From NCBI GenBank assembly GCA_023101885.1, contig JALPQD010000076.1, positions 1,568,397 to 1,632,396 of the forward strand: 64,000 bases of DNA, written 5' to 3'. The translations under genes and the position numbers were made by a program. Shown piece by piece: positions 33,844-44,554 of the stretch. The notes beneath the pieces were generated by a model. It worked only from the letters and a program-made list of their open reading frames with translations, was not told the DNA's origin and did not search any database. The stretch comes from Typhlomys cinereus (Eukaryota > Chordata > Mammalia > Rodentia > Platacanthomyidae). Within the stretch, counting starts at the first letter, position 1. Each line of letters begins with the position of its first letter.

Positions 33844-34022
33844 GAGGGTACTGTGTGTCCCTATAAAGGACCAAGGGTGACTTCAGGAATCACTCTGGAT
33901 TGTGCTACTTCCTCTTTGCTTTGCTCTGGAGTTTTCCAGGCTCTGCCACCATTTCCTCTGGGTATTTTTTTTTATGTGGAATCTGGATCTGAAGCTTAAC
34001 CTATGAGACATATCTCTAGCCT
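33756..34022 (-). repeat. B2-headed SINE with compound (GT)n-(GA)n tail
   Basis: (GT)n at 33758-33781, then (GA)/(GACA) to 33847, GGACCAAGGGTGACTTCAGG body and a degraded head. Confidence 0.8.
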
Positions 34023-34024
34023 GA

Positions 34025-34985
34025 GAACTCACATTTCAAATCATGACAATACTATGTGCCCATTACACAGCCTTTAAGCATACGGAGTAGATACAGCCAA
34101 ATAGGTAGGAATCAAAGCCAGTGCTCTGCCTCTGACATCCTGCAGAGGGGCTCCTCCCATCTTATCTTCCTGAAAACCTTAGGTGAAGCCGGTAAGCCAA
34201 GAAAAGAACAAACTCAGCTCTTTCCAATGCCAGAGTTAGTCCCCTAGCAAAGGAAACGTCTGTGATCCCTTCGCCCATCAGCTCTAGGTGAAGGCCATGA
34301 GGACCTTAGGGTCAAACTTTCTACCATGTTAATAACATGTCTGCAGACCAGCTCCATGTGTGCTTTGAGCAATTTCTCTGTCTTAAAACACAAAGGTTAC
34401 GAGGAAGGACCATGGGAATGGAACATTAGTCAAAGCAGAGCTCCTTTTCCTCCCACCCACACAGGATAGATTTTCCACTAAATCTTTGATCTCTGGGGTT
34501 TTCTCTGACCCCTGGCATTTTAGCGTGGGTTGGAAGAGGCAGACCTGCACCCTGGCACCGAAGTCTAGACAATCCCTCTTTTCAGCCTGCATCAGTCAAC
34601 TTTTGATCTAAGGTCCATTTGTCAGAAGTAATCTCTTTCAAATACATGTTCACTAGAAGTCCGTCCACCAGAGATGCTTCATGGACTGGTGGCTTAGTGC
34701 CGGGAGACAATAAAGATAGGGCAAGGTTCCTCTGGTGGCTAAGCTTGCCCCCAAGTTTCAACAACTAGATCAGGGTGGTTGCTCAGCCGAGGCTTTGTCA
34801 ACGACCATTACTTGGTTTTGGAGGGTAGAAAAAGTGAACTTGCTTTAAAGATCACTTGCTAGTAAAATGATATTTTACAAGGAATGTAAGCACAACTTAA
34901 TTGTTCTAATAATAAGATAGGACAAACAACTAATGTGGATTTGATGTTCATTTTTAAGAGAAGAGAACAAATTATTGTAATATAA
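34025..34985. other. Unique non-coding stretch
   Basis: No repeat or gene is recognised. Confidence 0.35.
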
Positions 34986-34989
34986 GGTG

Positions 34990-35500
34990 AGTTATATGTG
35001 TATGTTCTCTTTGCATACATGTTTTGCTTGCATCGATTCTGGGAATCCTGCTTGTGAAATGAGTTGCACACTCACGTCAGTGGGAGCTTTGCAAGTCCTG
35101 GTTTCTGAAGCCTTGCTTGGGTCAAGGCCTGCACGGCACATCTTGGCAAAGTGGACTTTCCTGATCGCTTTGGTCTGCTCCTTAATCTCCTCCTCATTAG
35201 CCTTCAGACTGCTCACCAGAAGCCAGGAAGATGTGACCCACACTGAGGACTGGACAGATCCATGCTTTGGAATGTTTTGCAAAGTTAACAGAGCAGATTA
35301 GGTGCAGACTAATTTCTGGAGATGGCAACTACCATATCAGTTCTTCTCTCAGGCTGGATAGGTACATAGGGCAAGGTACCAGCCAGATCATCACAAAATA
35401 TCCAATGGCCACTGTGGAGCCCAAATCTAAGGGTAATGGCATTGATTGTGAAACAGACCACCACAGTACTGCCCATGAATGACAACAGCATCCTTCCCTG
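34990..35500 (-). pseudogene. Possible decayed retrocopy or exon remnant, unidentified
   Basis: Two overlapping minus-strand open segments in different frames (35491-35309, then 35282-34992) join into about 500 bp with protein-like composition. The first has a hydrophobic run (FMGSTVVVCFTINAITLRFG), the second a charged helix (KANEEEIKEQTKAIRKVHFA). A frameshift or stop between them would make this a dead copy. I do not recognise the parent gene, and see no poly(A) tail or flanking duplication. Chance open frames are a real alternative. Confidence 0.25.
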
Positions 35501-35504
35501 AATA

Positions 35505-37220
35505 ATGTCCAGGTCTCTAGGACTTAATGACTGAGGAGCTAGAGGTCTATTTGCCTAGAGCTTCCCATTGCAAGCAAAACCTTCTGTATGTATGTCAAAG
35601 GAAAGCACAGACACCAAGAGACAGCTGTGTGGCATGTGGGTAAGTCTGTGGACAGCATAATAATGTACAGTCACTTGTTCGCAGATGTCCTTGGCTCATG
35701 ACACCTCGCAGCTGAAGAGTGAGAAGTACTTGGACGCAAATTCTGCTGGAGAGGAAAGAGCTAGAGCTTAGCTAGAAAGAGCTGGAAAGAACTGTCTCTC
35801 ATCCCAGCCAGAATCAAGGGCTTTCCTATTTTATCTCCATCTGTGGGGTACAATTTAAATCAATAGCACTATCATCGTTCAACACATTGTGCTTTAATTT
35901 TATGTTAGGTCCAAATGTTAAGTTTACCCATCAGCCAGTATTTTAGGCCCTTTCCAGAATCCTATTACTGTGGGGCAACTGGTGATGGATACCTGGGGTG
36001 TTTGCTCATGCTCCGTGGGCAAGGATCCCTGTTCCCCAAGAATGTTCGCTGTAGGTTAGAACAGCGCTAAACTGAACTTGCGGTGACCTGCCAGGGTAAC
36101 TTTTGTTTCCTGAGCAGGACAACCCCCCCATATCCTTCTTGACTCACTCATAGGTCTTATCCTTTCCCACATAGCTGTGTCCCCCAGGAGCTCTAGCCAG
36201 GTGCTCCAGGAGGGAGGAAGTGAGATACCATTGTTGACTCCTTCCAGTGGCGTCCCTGGGACTTGCCATAGCCCTTGACTAATGGTCACAGGCAGCTGCA
36301 AGGCTGTCTACCTGCCAATATTCCATTTACTCCTCCCCCCACGCCCCACTCAGAGAAGGTGAATCCTCTGCTGTCACCCACCTGGAGCAGGCACTACCTA
36401 TCCCTGCCCCACATCTTCTAAACACTGGAGCTCAGAAAATGTTACCCTGAAGTGTGGTGCTGTGGGGTGCTAGCTTTGAGCTGAAAGACTGGATGGCCTC
36501 AGAAACTGTCTCTGTCTTTCTGCCTTCCTTCTCTGCCTTCTTTCTCCTGTCCCTCTTTGTTTTTCTGGAAAGTCCTCAGAACCTAGAATTCCTCTTCCCT
36601 GACATGGTCTTTGAAATTAGAAGGAGGAGGCAAAGCCACGATACTCCCAATGCTTAAGAACACTGCTCCAACCTCCCTTATGATTTGGAGCTGGTCAGAA
36701 AGAAACTCTTGAATATTCTTGTCTGATAGTGGATTATAGGACCCTCATGCCAGAGGGTCCTGCCCCAAACCCAGGAAGAAGAAATGACACATAGAAACCA
36801 ACAAGAGAGTGAATGAACAGAGAGGCCTGATTGGTCCCTCTCACACTGTTGCTACTAGATCACACCATTTTGTCCAATCACTCTAGGGTGAACATGACTG
36901 TCACTGTGGATTGTTGTTTCAGAGACAGTAGGGGGGGGGAAGTCTAACGTGTATTGAGGAACAACCGGTGAGTCCCAGTTAGAGACCCTGTCTTGACTCT
37001 GAGGCCCTCCCCTTTTATGAATGCTAAGGAAGTTGTTTCCTCGCCCTCAGCTGGACTCTGGTGTTCTAGCCTCCATTAGCAGTTACTTCTGCCCTCCTGC
37101 CTGTTCCTTGCCTTCAGAGTGAGCTCTTGCTCCTTCCTGCTCCCAGGCAAGAACACCTTCCATCCTTGAATCTCGAGGTTGCAGCCAAGCATGAGGAAGA
37201 AATCCCCTCATTATTAATTC
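35505..37220. other. Unique non-coding stretch
   Basis: Nothing is recognised as a gene. Scattered short open frames (36.0-36.7 kb) have no support. Confidence 0.35.
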
Positions 37221-37227
37221 ACATCAG

Positions 37228-37290
37228 GTGGCCTGCCCCGCCTGCCCCACCTGGCCAACCTGCCCCGCCTGCCCCACCTGCCCCGTCCAT
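37228..37290. repeat. 9-bp C-rich minisatellite
   Basis: Six imperfect CCTGCCCCR units with one CCTGGCCAA variant. It would encode a Pro-Ala repeat in one frame but has no gene context. Confidence 0.85.
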
Positions 37291-37584
37291 CTTGCTCCTT
37301 AAGTTCGTGGAGTTGTTCGTGGGTGAACTTTGGAAAGCTTGGGGAAACTAGGAGTGGGCTCTGTGTCTCCTATCAAGGGATTAGTTACATCTTCTGTTTA
37401 GGCAGAAGGAGACATGAAGAGGAAAAACTTCAGAATATAACTCCATCATTCATCTACTTCTGCTAAGAGGCCAGCAGATGCTCCTCTCGACCCAGCCTCC
37501 CCTAAGTCTTTCCCTGGACTTGAAGGCTCTGAGTGACCTTCCCATTCTCATCCAATGCAGTGGGGTGACTTGTTAAGGATGGAA

Positions 37585-37586
<2 letters not shown>

Positions 37587-37632
<46 letters not shown>

Positions 37633-37782
37633 TTTATGGCATACATGCAGGGATGCAATTGGCTCTCTCCATCCACCTTTATGTTGGGCCCTGGGCTTGG
37701 AACTCATGTCTTTGGAGTAGAACTCAGATCACTGGGCTTGTGCGGCAAGAGCTTTTGCCCACTGAACCATCTCGCTGACCCA
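37587..37782 (-). repeat. B3-type SINE with (GT)n tail
   Basis: (GT)n at 37587-37628, CCACCTTTATGTTGGGCCCT, AACTCAGATCACTGGGCTTG and CACTGAACCATCTCGCTGAC. Confidence 0.8.
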
Positions 37783-37789
37783 AGAGTGG

Positions 37790-38825
37790 GAATACTTTTC
37801 TTTGTTCAGTGAAGGAGTTTATCGCTCCAGTTCTGTTAGAAGTGGTTCCCATCCGTGTCCACAGGCTCTTCTGCCAAGGAATTCTGAAGAGCTCCTGAGC
37901 CAGCCAGACCAGTTCCAAAATGTGGGCCTATCTTTCCACTTCTGTGCACACGCGTGCCTAAGTTAGAGGGAGTCTTCAAGAACACGGGTCAAGACAGAGG
38001 AGGAAGGAGGCACAGAGCAAGAGAAGGAGACAATGAAGTCATTGGAGAGCACCGGGCAGAGCCCCTGTCTTGCCATCATATTCTCTGGGATATCCCATCT
38101 GCCTCATCCCTTCTCACGCCAGGAATGAATTTGTTCTCGCCAATCCTGACAATCCTCTGAAGACATCTGATCCTACTGCTAATGCGTGGATCCGTTTGTA
38201 AGACACACGGCGAACCAAGCACTGATTACGTGTAAATACATGCAAAAATAAATAAATAAAAGACGATTACCAGAGCAATTACACTCTGTTCTGCTTAATA
38301 TGACGACAGAAGTGGGATCTCCACAATGTAAAAAAAACCACTGAGTAGCACTTGGAAAGATCCATCTCAAAGACCCCTTAGCTTCTGAGGCAGTTGGGTG
38401 CCCCTGCCCAGGTAGATTTGTCTGACATTGGAAGAGCAACACCCCCCCATGCAAATTTGGAAGTGAGCCCAGTATGCTCTGAAAAGATCTGCACCTGAAA
38501 TCTTGCTGCTGCATGGAGTAGGCGGGGTTAGAGTTTGCACTCCGCCTGTCTTTACAGTATATCAGCTCCCAGTGAGGGGTGGTGGATCCTGATGGAGGGG
38601 TCTGCAGCCAGCATTTCTGGCAATCAGTAGCTTAAGAAAGAGGACAATGAGCGAGGGAACTCAGCTATAATCTCAGCACTCTAGAGGTGGAGGAAGGAGG
38701 ATTCTGTGTTGGTATTTAGACCAAGATAGGGAGGCCTGCTCTCAAACCACAAAAGTAAGGCCACTATCTGCCTAATCTTATAGATGAGTAATGAGAGAGA
38801 GTCTAAAGTGGTGGTGGTGGTGTTT
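37790..38825. other. Unique non-coding stretch
   Basis: No gene seen. A GGTGGTGGTGG-type short run lies at 38810-38822. Confidence 0.35.
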
Positions 38826-38829
38826 TTTA

Positions 38830-39180
38830 ACTGTTTTCTGCAGTTGTAGCAAAAACCTAACCCTGAGAACTTTATAAAGAAAGAAGGATTATTTCGCTCC
38901 ATTTTAGACCTTGTAAACCCAAGACTGGGCAGCTCTACCTGTTTCATCTCTGGTGAGGCCCTCCCACACCGGCACTGTGTCACATGTAACAGATGGCATC
39001 CTGGCGGGAGTATTCAGGACAGACAGGAAGCCAGAGAGATTTGGAGTGGGTTCCCTCTTTAACGCATCACTGATGAGGAACCTAACCACGGTTGCTAGAG
39101 AAACATATTAATTCCTCCCAGGGGAGCACTCCATGGTGACAAAATCCCTTCCCACAAGGCTCCATGTCTTAAAGGTCCTA
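38830..39180 (+). repeat. Old 'ACAAAATACC'-type interspersed repeat
   Basis: AGTTGTAGCAAAAACCTAAC, AACTTTATAAAGAAAGAAGG and CCATGTCTTAAAGGTCC. It abuts the LTR at 39182, probably the site that element entered. Confidence 0.5.
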
Positions 39181-39181
39181 C

Positions 39182-39644
39182 TTGGGCAGTTTTAGAGCAG
39201 CCAGACTGGGACAATCTCTGAAGGTCTTGGAAAGCCATCTCCCATTACCGGGATTACCCTGAAGGATGGAACGGACTCCACTCCTCCACAGAGGTAAGGC
39301 GGTCAACTTCCCCCAACCCTTGGCTTATGAAAGGATAAGGAGATTAGCTCTCCATTACAGACAAGCCCTACCTTGAGGTGGGCACAGGATCAACTGGGTT
39401 AGGTCTCAATATGAGCTAACCAATGAGGAAAAGCCATTTTTCCCTGGCTTGCCTAAGTGTATAAATATACTTGATCCAGGCAGCCATCTTGGGCGCCTGC
39501 CCTTCAGGCGCTCCGCATCTGGAGTCCATGGGTTCTGTTCTTTCTCTCGGCCAATCAACTCTAACTTAATCCTCTACCTGTGTTCTGGTTTCAACACAAG
39601 AACCTGGATACAGACAGACTCCTAGAGAGTGACCCCCCTCAACA
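39182..39644 (+). mobile_element. Gammaretrovirus-like LTR (family L1k), plus strand
   Basis: Homologous over most of its length to the 28.1-kb LTR. Shared landmarks: TTAGAGCAGCC, GGTCTTGGAAAG, AACCAATGAGGAAAAGCC, GTATAAATATACTTGATCC (TATA), GGAGTCCATGGGTTC, TAATCCTCTACCTGTGTTCT and an ACA end. The AATAAA of the other copy is changed here. The left end appears truncated or misaligned. No coding sequence. Confidence 0.7.
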
Positions 39645-39790
39645 TTTGGCAAGCACAGCCAGGAGATCAACTCCTCAACACCACCACGCTGAGCACCAAG
39701 CTCCCAGCCGCTAAACTCTGAGGACGTCATACCCAATCACATCCAAACCAAAGGCCGTAGAGATAGACCTGCCAGACAGAGCTAGTGTTT
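39645..39790 (+). mobile_element. Leader sequence following the LTR
   Basis: TTTGGCAAGCACAGCCAGG directly follows the LTR end, the place of a primer-binding site. About 140 bp of leader-like DNA continues, then it stops. So this is not a clean solo LTR but a deleted provirus. No gag start is seen. Confidence 0.45.
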
Positions 39791-39981
39791 TATAATGTTA
39801 AGTAGATCTTTAAAAATACCAAGTCAGACTTACAAGGGTAAAGCTCTGGATTTAATCTCCAGCATTCAAAATAAGTAAGTCGATAAATATTCCAATAAAC
39901 AATCATCAGCTGCTTTCTCTGTATAAACTCAAACAATTGCCTTCTGTGTTGAATTTAACTTGTTTCTTTCTTTTTCTTTTC

Positions 39982-40000
39982 TTTTTTTTTTTTTTTTTTG
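39982..40000. repeat. Poly(T) tract
   Basis: About 19 T residues followed by TGTGCTTCGTG. A second T run lies at 40311-40325. Confidence 0.8.
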
Positions 40001-40406
40001 TGCTTCGTGTTAAAGGTGGTTGGTTACAGTTCTGGCAAATCCAGTTGCTTGTGTGTGCTCAGTGTGGACTCATTGGCTACAGACCCACAGCCTTGTCACC
40101 AGTGCTGGCTGCTGCCCATAGAGCTCCCGGGTTCTGGCGCCTTCCTTTCCCACAGACAGGGTTTGCCCAGGTTATCTCAACAGCCTGAACAGGAAGTGCG
40201 TTAGTGCATTAGCCAGGCTACTTCTGGGCGGAGGAGCTTCCAGTGACTTATTTTCTGCTTTACACATTCCTGTATATTCCCCAGTGGGCCTGTGCTGCTT
40301 TGTCTTTCCTTTTTTTTTTTTTTTTAAAGTTAAGGAAAAGGCCAGCAAGTTTGAGGCAGTCCCACTTCCTCTTTAGTTTTTGTTATCTTGCATCCTTTTA
40401 CCCCAG

Positions 40407-40588
40407 AAACTCTAGCCCCGGAAGTTTTGTACGGTCAGTGCTGTCCTTTGCGGACAGCTGGTGCCTGCAGTCACCTTCCCAAGGACAACGCTGTGGAACC
40501 TGTTCTGCCTCTTCTAGTAACCTGCATGGACCTCGCAGAGGCCGAGCGGAAACACCGGGCAGCCCTCCAGCTCCAAGCGCTCAAGGAG
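40407..40588 (+). CDS. Candidate coding exon, unidentified
   Basis: An open segment of 182 nt is bounded by a good acceptor (pyrimidine tract, then CCCCAG at 40401-40406) and a donor-like GAG|GTTTGC. The plus-strand frame that enters at the second base of a codon is open through both borders (40388-40663). It gives a helical, charged stretch AEAERKHRAALQLQALKE near the end and a GQCCPLRTAGACSHL stretch in the middle. CpG density is high for this window (about 10 in 210 bp), as in coding or promoter DNA. An alternative ATG at 40529 could start a short first exon. The parent gene is not recognised. There is no partner exon within the window, so a lone ancient exon, a retrocopy piece or chance remain possible. 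Confidence 0.3.
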
Positions 40589-40664
40589 GTTTGCAGCGGC
40601 TACTTTGGTTTCGACTTTAAGCATTTGCAACAACAGCACACACAAACCATCCCTTGTGTTTGAG

Positions 40665-40860
40665 ATCTGTGCAGATTCCCAGATTCAGGATGCCCCAGTC
40701 TCTGATGTCAAATGCTGGAGTATTTACCGAGCCTACAGTCATCCCCCCATACACTTCAAATCCCTGCTAACTGACATATCTGGCACAAATAAATAGCTGT
40801 ACTTTATTTAAGGAATAATGACAGATAAAAGTCTGTATATTTTCAGGACAGACACACTTT
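40665..40860 (+). repeat. Tigger/MER2-type DNA transposon remnant
   Basis: CCTACAGTCATCCCCCCATA, ATACACTTCAAATCCCTGC, AGGAATAATGACAGATAAAA and GTCTGTATATTTTCAGGACA are the typical 3' part of MER2. Confidence 0.65.
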
Positions 40861-41268
40861 TGTGTGTGCGTGCGTGCGTGCGTGCGTGCGTCCACATGTT
40901 CAGGAGTGTGGTACTGGTAGTATACGCATATGTGCACATGTGGGCACATGGAGGCCAAAGGGCAACCTGGTTTCCACATACAACAGCCAGAGGTGTTTTC
41001 TCAAGAACCATCCTCTTTGTTGTTGCTGTTTTCTACCTTGGTTTTTGAGACTAGTATCTCTCACTGGAACCTGGGGCTCACCAATCACGCTAGGCTAGCT
41101 GGCCAGTGAGACCAGGGCTCCCTCTGTCTCTGCCTCCCCAGGAGATGGGTCAGTGACACCACCCTCAGTTTTTTTGTTTGTTTGTTTTTTATGTAGGTGC
41201 TATAGATTGAATCCCTATCCTCATGCTTGCGCGGCAAGCACTCTATTGGCTGAGCTATTTCAGACCCA
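40861..41268 (-). repeat. B4-type SINE with (GTGC)n
   Basis: (GTGC)n at 40861-40892, CACATGGAGGCCAAAGGGCA, TTTTTGAGACTAGTATCTCT, CTAGCTGGCCAGTGAGACCA and a reversed head GCGGCAAGCACTCTATTGGC. This intact copy shows what the interrupted element at 18720/19622 looked like. Confidence 0.75.
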
Positions 41269-41389
41269 CTTTAAGGAATGTATTTTCCTGTCCTTGGTGA
41301 CAGCCCATGCAGATGAAGGCTAACTGTATTTACTTTGTGCCCAAATCTCTGCAAGTGTTTTGTAAGTGTGAGCAGTCAATCTTCAGGAT

Positions 41390-41522
41390 CTCCAGGAACT
41401 GGGTCCTACCTTCACCCCATTTTATAGGTGAGATAGTTGAAGCACAGGGTGGCAGAGTAACTTGCCCAAAGTCAGCAGCCAGCAATGGACAGAACCCAGA
41501 ACGTGACTCCAGGCAATCTGCC
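41390..41522 (-). repeat. MIR remnant
   Basis: CCCATTTTATAGGTGAGATA and GAGTAACTTGCCCAAAGTCA with CAGAACCCAGA are the standard reversed MIR. It accounts for most of the overlapping open frames there. Confidence 0.75.
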
Positions 41523-41529
41523 CACAAAG

Positions 41530-43190
41530 ACTCTTTGCACGGAGAAAGTCTTTTTCTTTGTGGCTCCTTGTTGCAAGTTAGGGACAAAGGTGAGGAAAAG
41601 ACAATGCAAGCCATAAATCTTCTTCCAAGCAAAACAACAGGAGGGAGCCGTAACCTAGGCGACCTGCTGAGCATATCTGGACTCATTCACAAAGGCAAGG
41701 AGGTTGCAGGGTTTCCTCCCAGTCACACTCTGATTTCTCAATAATCATTAACAGGAAATTAAGCAGTGGAAGAAAGAGAACTTCCATTGTGGTGAGAGGG
41801 CCCCGACAGCCCAAGTGCCAGGCAAATGCCCCAAGGAAGCAGGGCATGAGCTCATCCCTGGGTCTACAGACAGCTGAAATAAACAAATCAACCTAACAAA
41901 GCCATTTGGTGACCCCTTCTTGTTGCTGTGCTGTCTGTCGGGGTATAACTGATACCCACAACTCTTTGAAGAAAACGCGAGTCCTAGATCCCTTGCCAAG
42001 ACAACAACCTGCTGGGAATTCCATCTCCACACCGTGGAATTTACTATGAGGACATTCTCTCCATGCAGCCTCCCAACTGCAACCAGGCTAGTGAGAAAAG
42101 CAGCTGTCCGAAGGTGCCCAAGGAGGGAACTGCAGTTCTGTGGACTGCTGGAAGGTCTGCAGGTCGCCTGGCCTTCTCCCAGGCGGCCTTGGGCAGCTCT
42201 CAGCAGGACTGTTTACAGTGAGCAGATAAGACTTCCCAACAGGGACAGTTCTAAAACCTCGGCTAAATAAAAGAAAGACAGGCAAAGTTTGGAAAGAGAC
42301 TTCGCTTTTCTGAATGAGCCCAGGCTGTGTGTGAGAAGCCTTTCCAAGTGACAGGCACTGACATGGAGCAGAAGCAGCCTCTGGGGACATCATTAAACCC
42401 TTAGGTAAATGTCCCCTGAAAGAGATGCTGGACTCTACTAGCAAATGTTAGCAGCTACTGAGAAAAAAAACAACAAATATGGAAAAGCAATATTTGCACA
42501 AATGCTTTTGTCCAGTATTTTTTCCCCTCAATATCAACTTGAATTTCAATGGAATTTTCCTCTTTTAAAGTATTCCCAAGTCTATCTTTGGCACAGGTTT
42601 GATAAGAAGTTGGAAACAATTGCCAAAAGGGAACATTGCCCAAGAATCTTACTTTTTTTTCCCCAACTCGATTCTCAATGTATCCTATTGTGGCTTACAA
42701 CAAAACTCTGTTTTTCCTTCTATGGAATGGAAATGTAAGTTCCTATCTTCCTGGTAAAGTGTTGTTGTATGTGTTAGATGAGGTGGTGCTTGTAAAATTC
42801 TTAACACTTGGTAAAATTCTTAGCAACTTGCAAGTTGTTCTTGGTCGATGAGAGATGGAGGCTGGAGTTGGATAAGGCCATATATGTTCCCTTTTCTCAA
42901 CATTGCTCCCCCCCCCAAAAAAAAACACTACAGAGGTCCTTGATGTTTTGTCCTAGAAAATGCCAAAGAACCATCATCGCCCAGAAATACCGGAGTATTT
43001 CTCTGCACCCACTTTGGATACATGGAATCAGAAACTCAAGGAGAGGGGCTAGGCCATCTGTTTTAGTCACAGGAGACTGATTCAGGCCACAGGCAGAAAG
43101 CCACCCACGAAATGAAGGGGACACACCTGCCTTGTGATCCATGAGTCTGAGATTCAGGGACTTCAGTTCAAGCATTTAAATATCCCTTTG
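41530..43190. other. Unique non-coding stretch
   Basis: No gene recognised. A 20-bp near-direct duplication (GTAAAATTCTTA) is seen at 42794 and 42812. Confidence 0.35.
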
Positions 43191-43194
43191 TTAG

Positions 43195-43285
43195 AGCCAA
43201 ACATGGCGGTACACACCTGCAATTTCAGTACTTTGCAGGGAGAGTCTGCTTAAATTGCAGACCTCCTGGGCTACATAATGACACC
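43195..43285 (+). repeat. B1 SINE, tail expanded into polypurine
   Basis: CCAAACATGGCGGTACACAC, GCAATTTCAGTACTTTGCAG and TCCTGGGCTACATAATGACA. The (GAAA)n tract begins where its A-rich tail should be. Confidence 0.7.
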
Positions 43286-43312
43286 CTAAAGAAAGGAAGG
43301 AAGAAGAAGAAA

Positions 43313-43381
<69 letters not shown>

Positions 43382-43897
43382 AAGAGAGAAAGAAAGAAAG
43401 AAAGAGAGAGGAAAGAGAGAGAAAGAAAGAAAGAGAGAGAGAGAAAGAAAGAGAGAAAGAAAGAAAGAGAAAGAGAAAGAAAGAGAGAGAAAGAGAAAGA
43501 AAGAGAGAGAGAAAGAAAAAAGGAAAGAAAGAAGGAAAAAGAAAGGAAAGAAAGAGAGAGAAAGAAAGAGAGAGAAAGAAAGAAAGAGAGAAAGGAAAGA
43601 AAGAGAGAAGAGAAAAAGAGAGCGAGAAAGAAAGAAAGAAAGGAGAAAGAAGAGAGAAAGAAAGAGAGAAAGAAAGAGAGAAAGAAAAAAGGAAGAAAGA
43701 AAAGAAGAGAGAAAGAAGAAGAGGAGGAAGAAAAGAAGAAAGAGAGAAGAGAGAAAGAGAAAGAGAGAGAGAAAGAAAAAAAGAAAGAAAGGAAGAAAAA
43801 GAAAGAGAGAAAGAGAGAGAGAGAGGAAAGAGAGAAAGGGAGGGAGGGAAAAAGGAAAGGAGGAAAGGAGGAAGGAAGGAAGGAAGGAAAAGAAAGG
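43286..43897. repeat. (GAAA)n/(GA)n polypurine tract
   Basis: About 610 bp of almost uninterrupted A/G on the plus strand, with GAAA, GAGA and GGAA units. Its pyrimidine complement gives long Ser/Leu/Phe reading frames (up to 364 aa) that are not genes. Confidence 0.95.
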
Positions 43898-44075
43898 AAA
43901 AGGCACTTGTGCACAGATCTGGCAACTTGAGTTTGATCCCCAGAATCCACATGGTAGAAGGAAAGATCTGATCTCTGCTGTGCATTATTTTCTCTCTGTC
44001 TCTCTGTGTCTCTGTCTCTCTCTTCCCCTCTATTTCTTTCTCCCTGTCCAGGAAATAAATAAATAAATTTAAAAA
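43898..44075 (+). repeat. B2-like SINE remnant with (TC)n and (AAAT)n
   Basis: GTGCACAGATCTGGCAACTT, GAGTTTGATCCCCAGAATCC, (TCTC)n at 43990 and AAATAAATAAATAAATTT at the end. Confidence 0.6.
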
Positions 44076-44462
44076 GATTCCTTCATTCCTGAATGAGTCC
44101 ATCAACATATAGTTCATGCATGCCAAGAAGTGATCATATGCGGTATAATTTCTGTAATAACTATAAATGCATATGTCATTTTGGGCACGTGAGGTTTCCC
44201 TGCTGCAAGTTAAAAACAACGTGCTAGTGAATTGGGAAGCATTTGTCAGAGCCTGGTGAAAGAGATGATGTTGGGGAATTCGCACTCTCAGGCGTGGGAG
44301 CTCCCGGCGATGGAGGAAGAGGACGGCAGCTCAGTTCAGTACCTGGCTTTGTAGTCGGAGCTGCTCCGCGCTTGGGGCTGATCTCCTGCTGTTGTTCAGA
44401 ATTTCAGCAGCTTTTGGTGTCTGTGTGAGAAGCTTTTTGGTGGTGGTAGCGGTAATGCTCGG

Positions 44463-44550
44463 CTTTGACAGGGTTTCACTGTGACCCAAGCTGGCCTCAC
44501 ACTTGAGATCCTCCTGCCTTTCTGCCTTCTGAGCACTGGGATTTCGGGTG
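44463..44550 (-). repeat. B1 SINE fragment
   Basis: GACAGGGTTTCACTGTGACC, AAGCTGGCCTCACACTTGAG and TGAGCACTGGGATTTCGG. Confidence 0.65.
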
Positions 44551-44554
44551 AGGG

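Noticed and set aside
41307..41744. 145-aa plus-strand frame, open also on the minus strand
   Set aside because: It contains a MIR remnant at 41390-41522 and has no coding signature.
43191..44285. 364-aa and related minus-strand open frames
   Set aside because: They are Ser/Phe/Leu runs from the complement of the (GAAA)n tract, with B1 and B2 sequence at the ends.
44280..44400. Possible small gene start (ATG in a CpG-rich patch)
   Set aside because: The frame stops after 14 codons and no splice donor joins it to a longer product.
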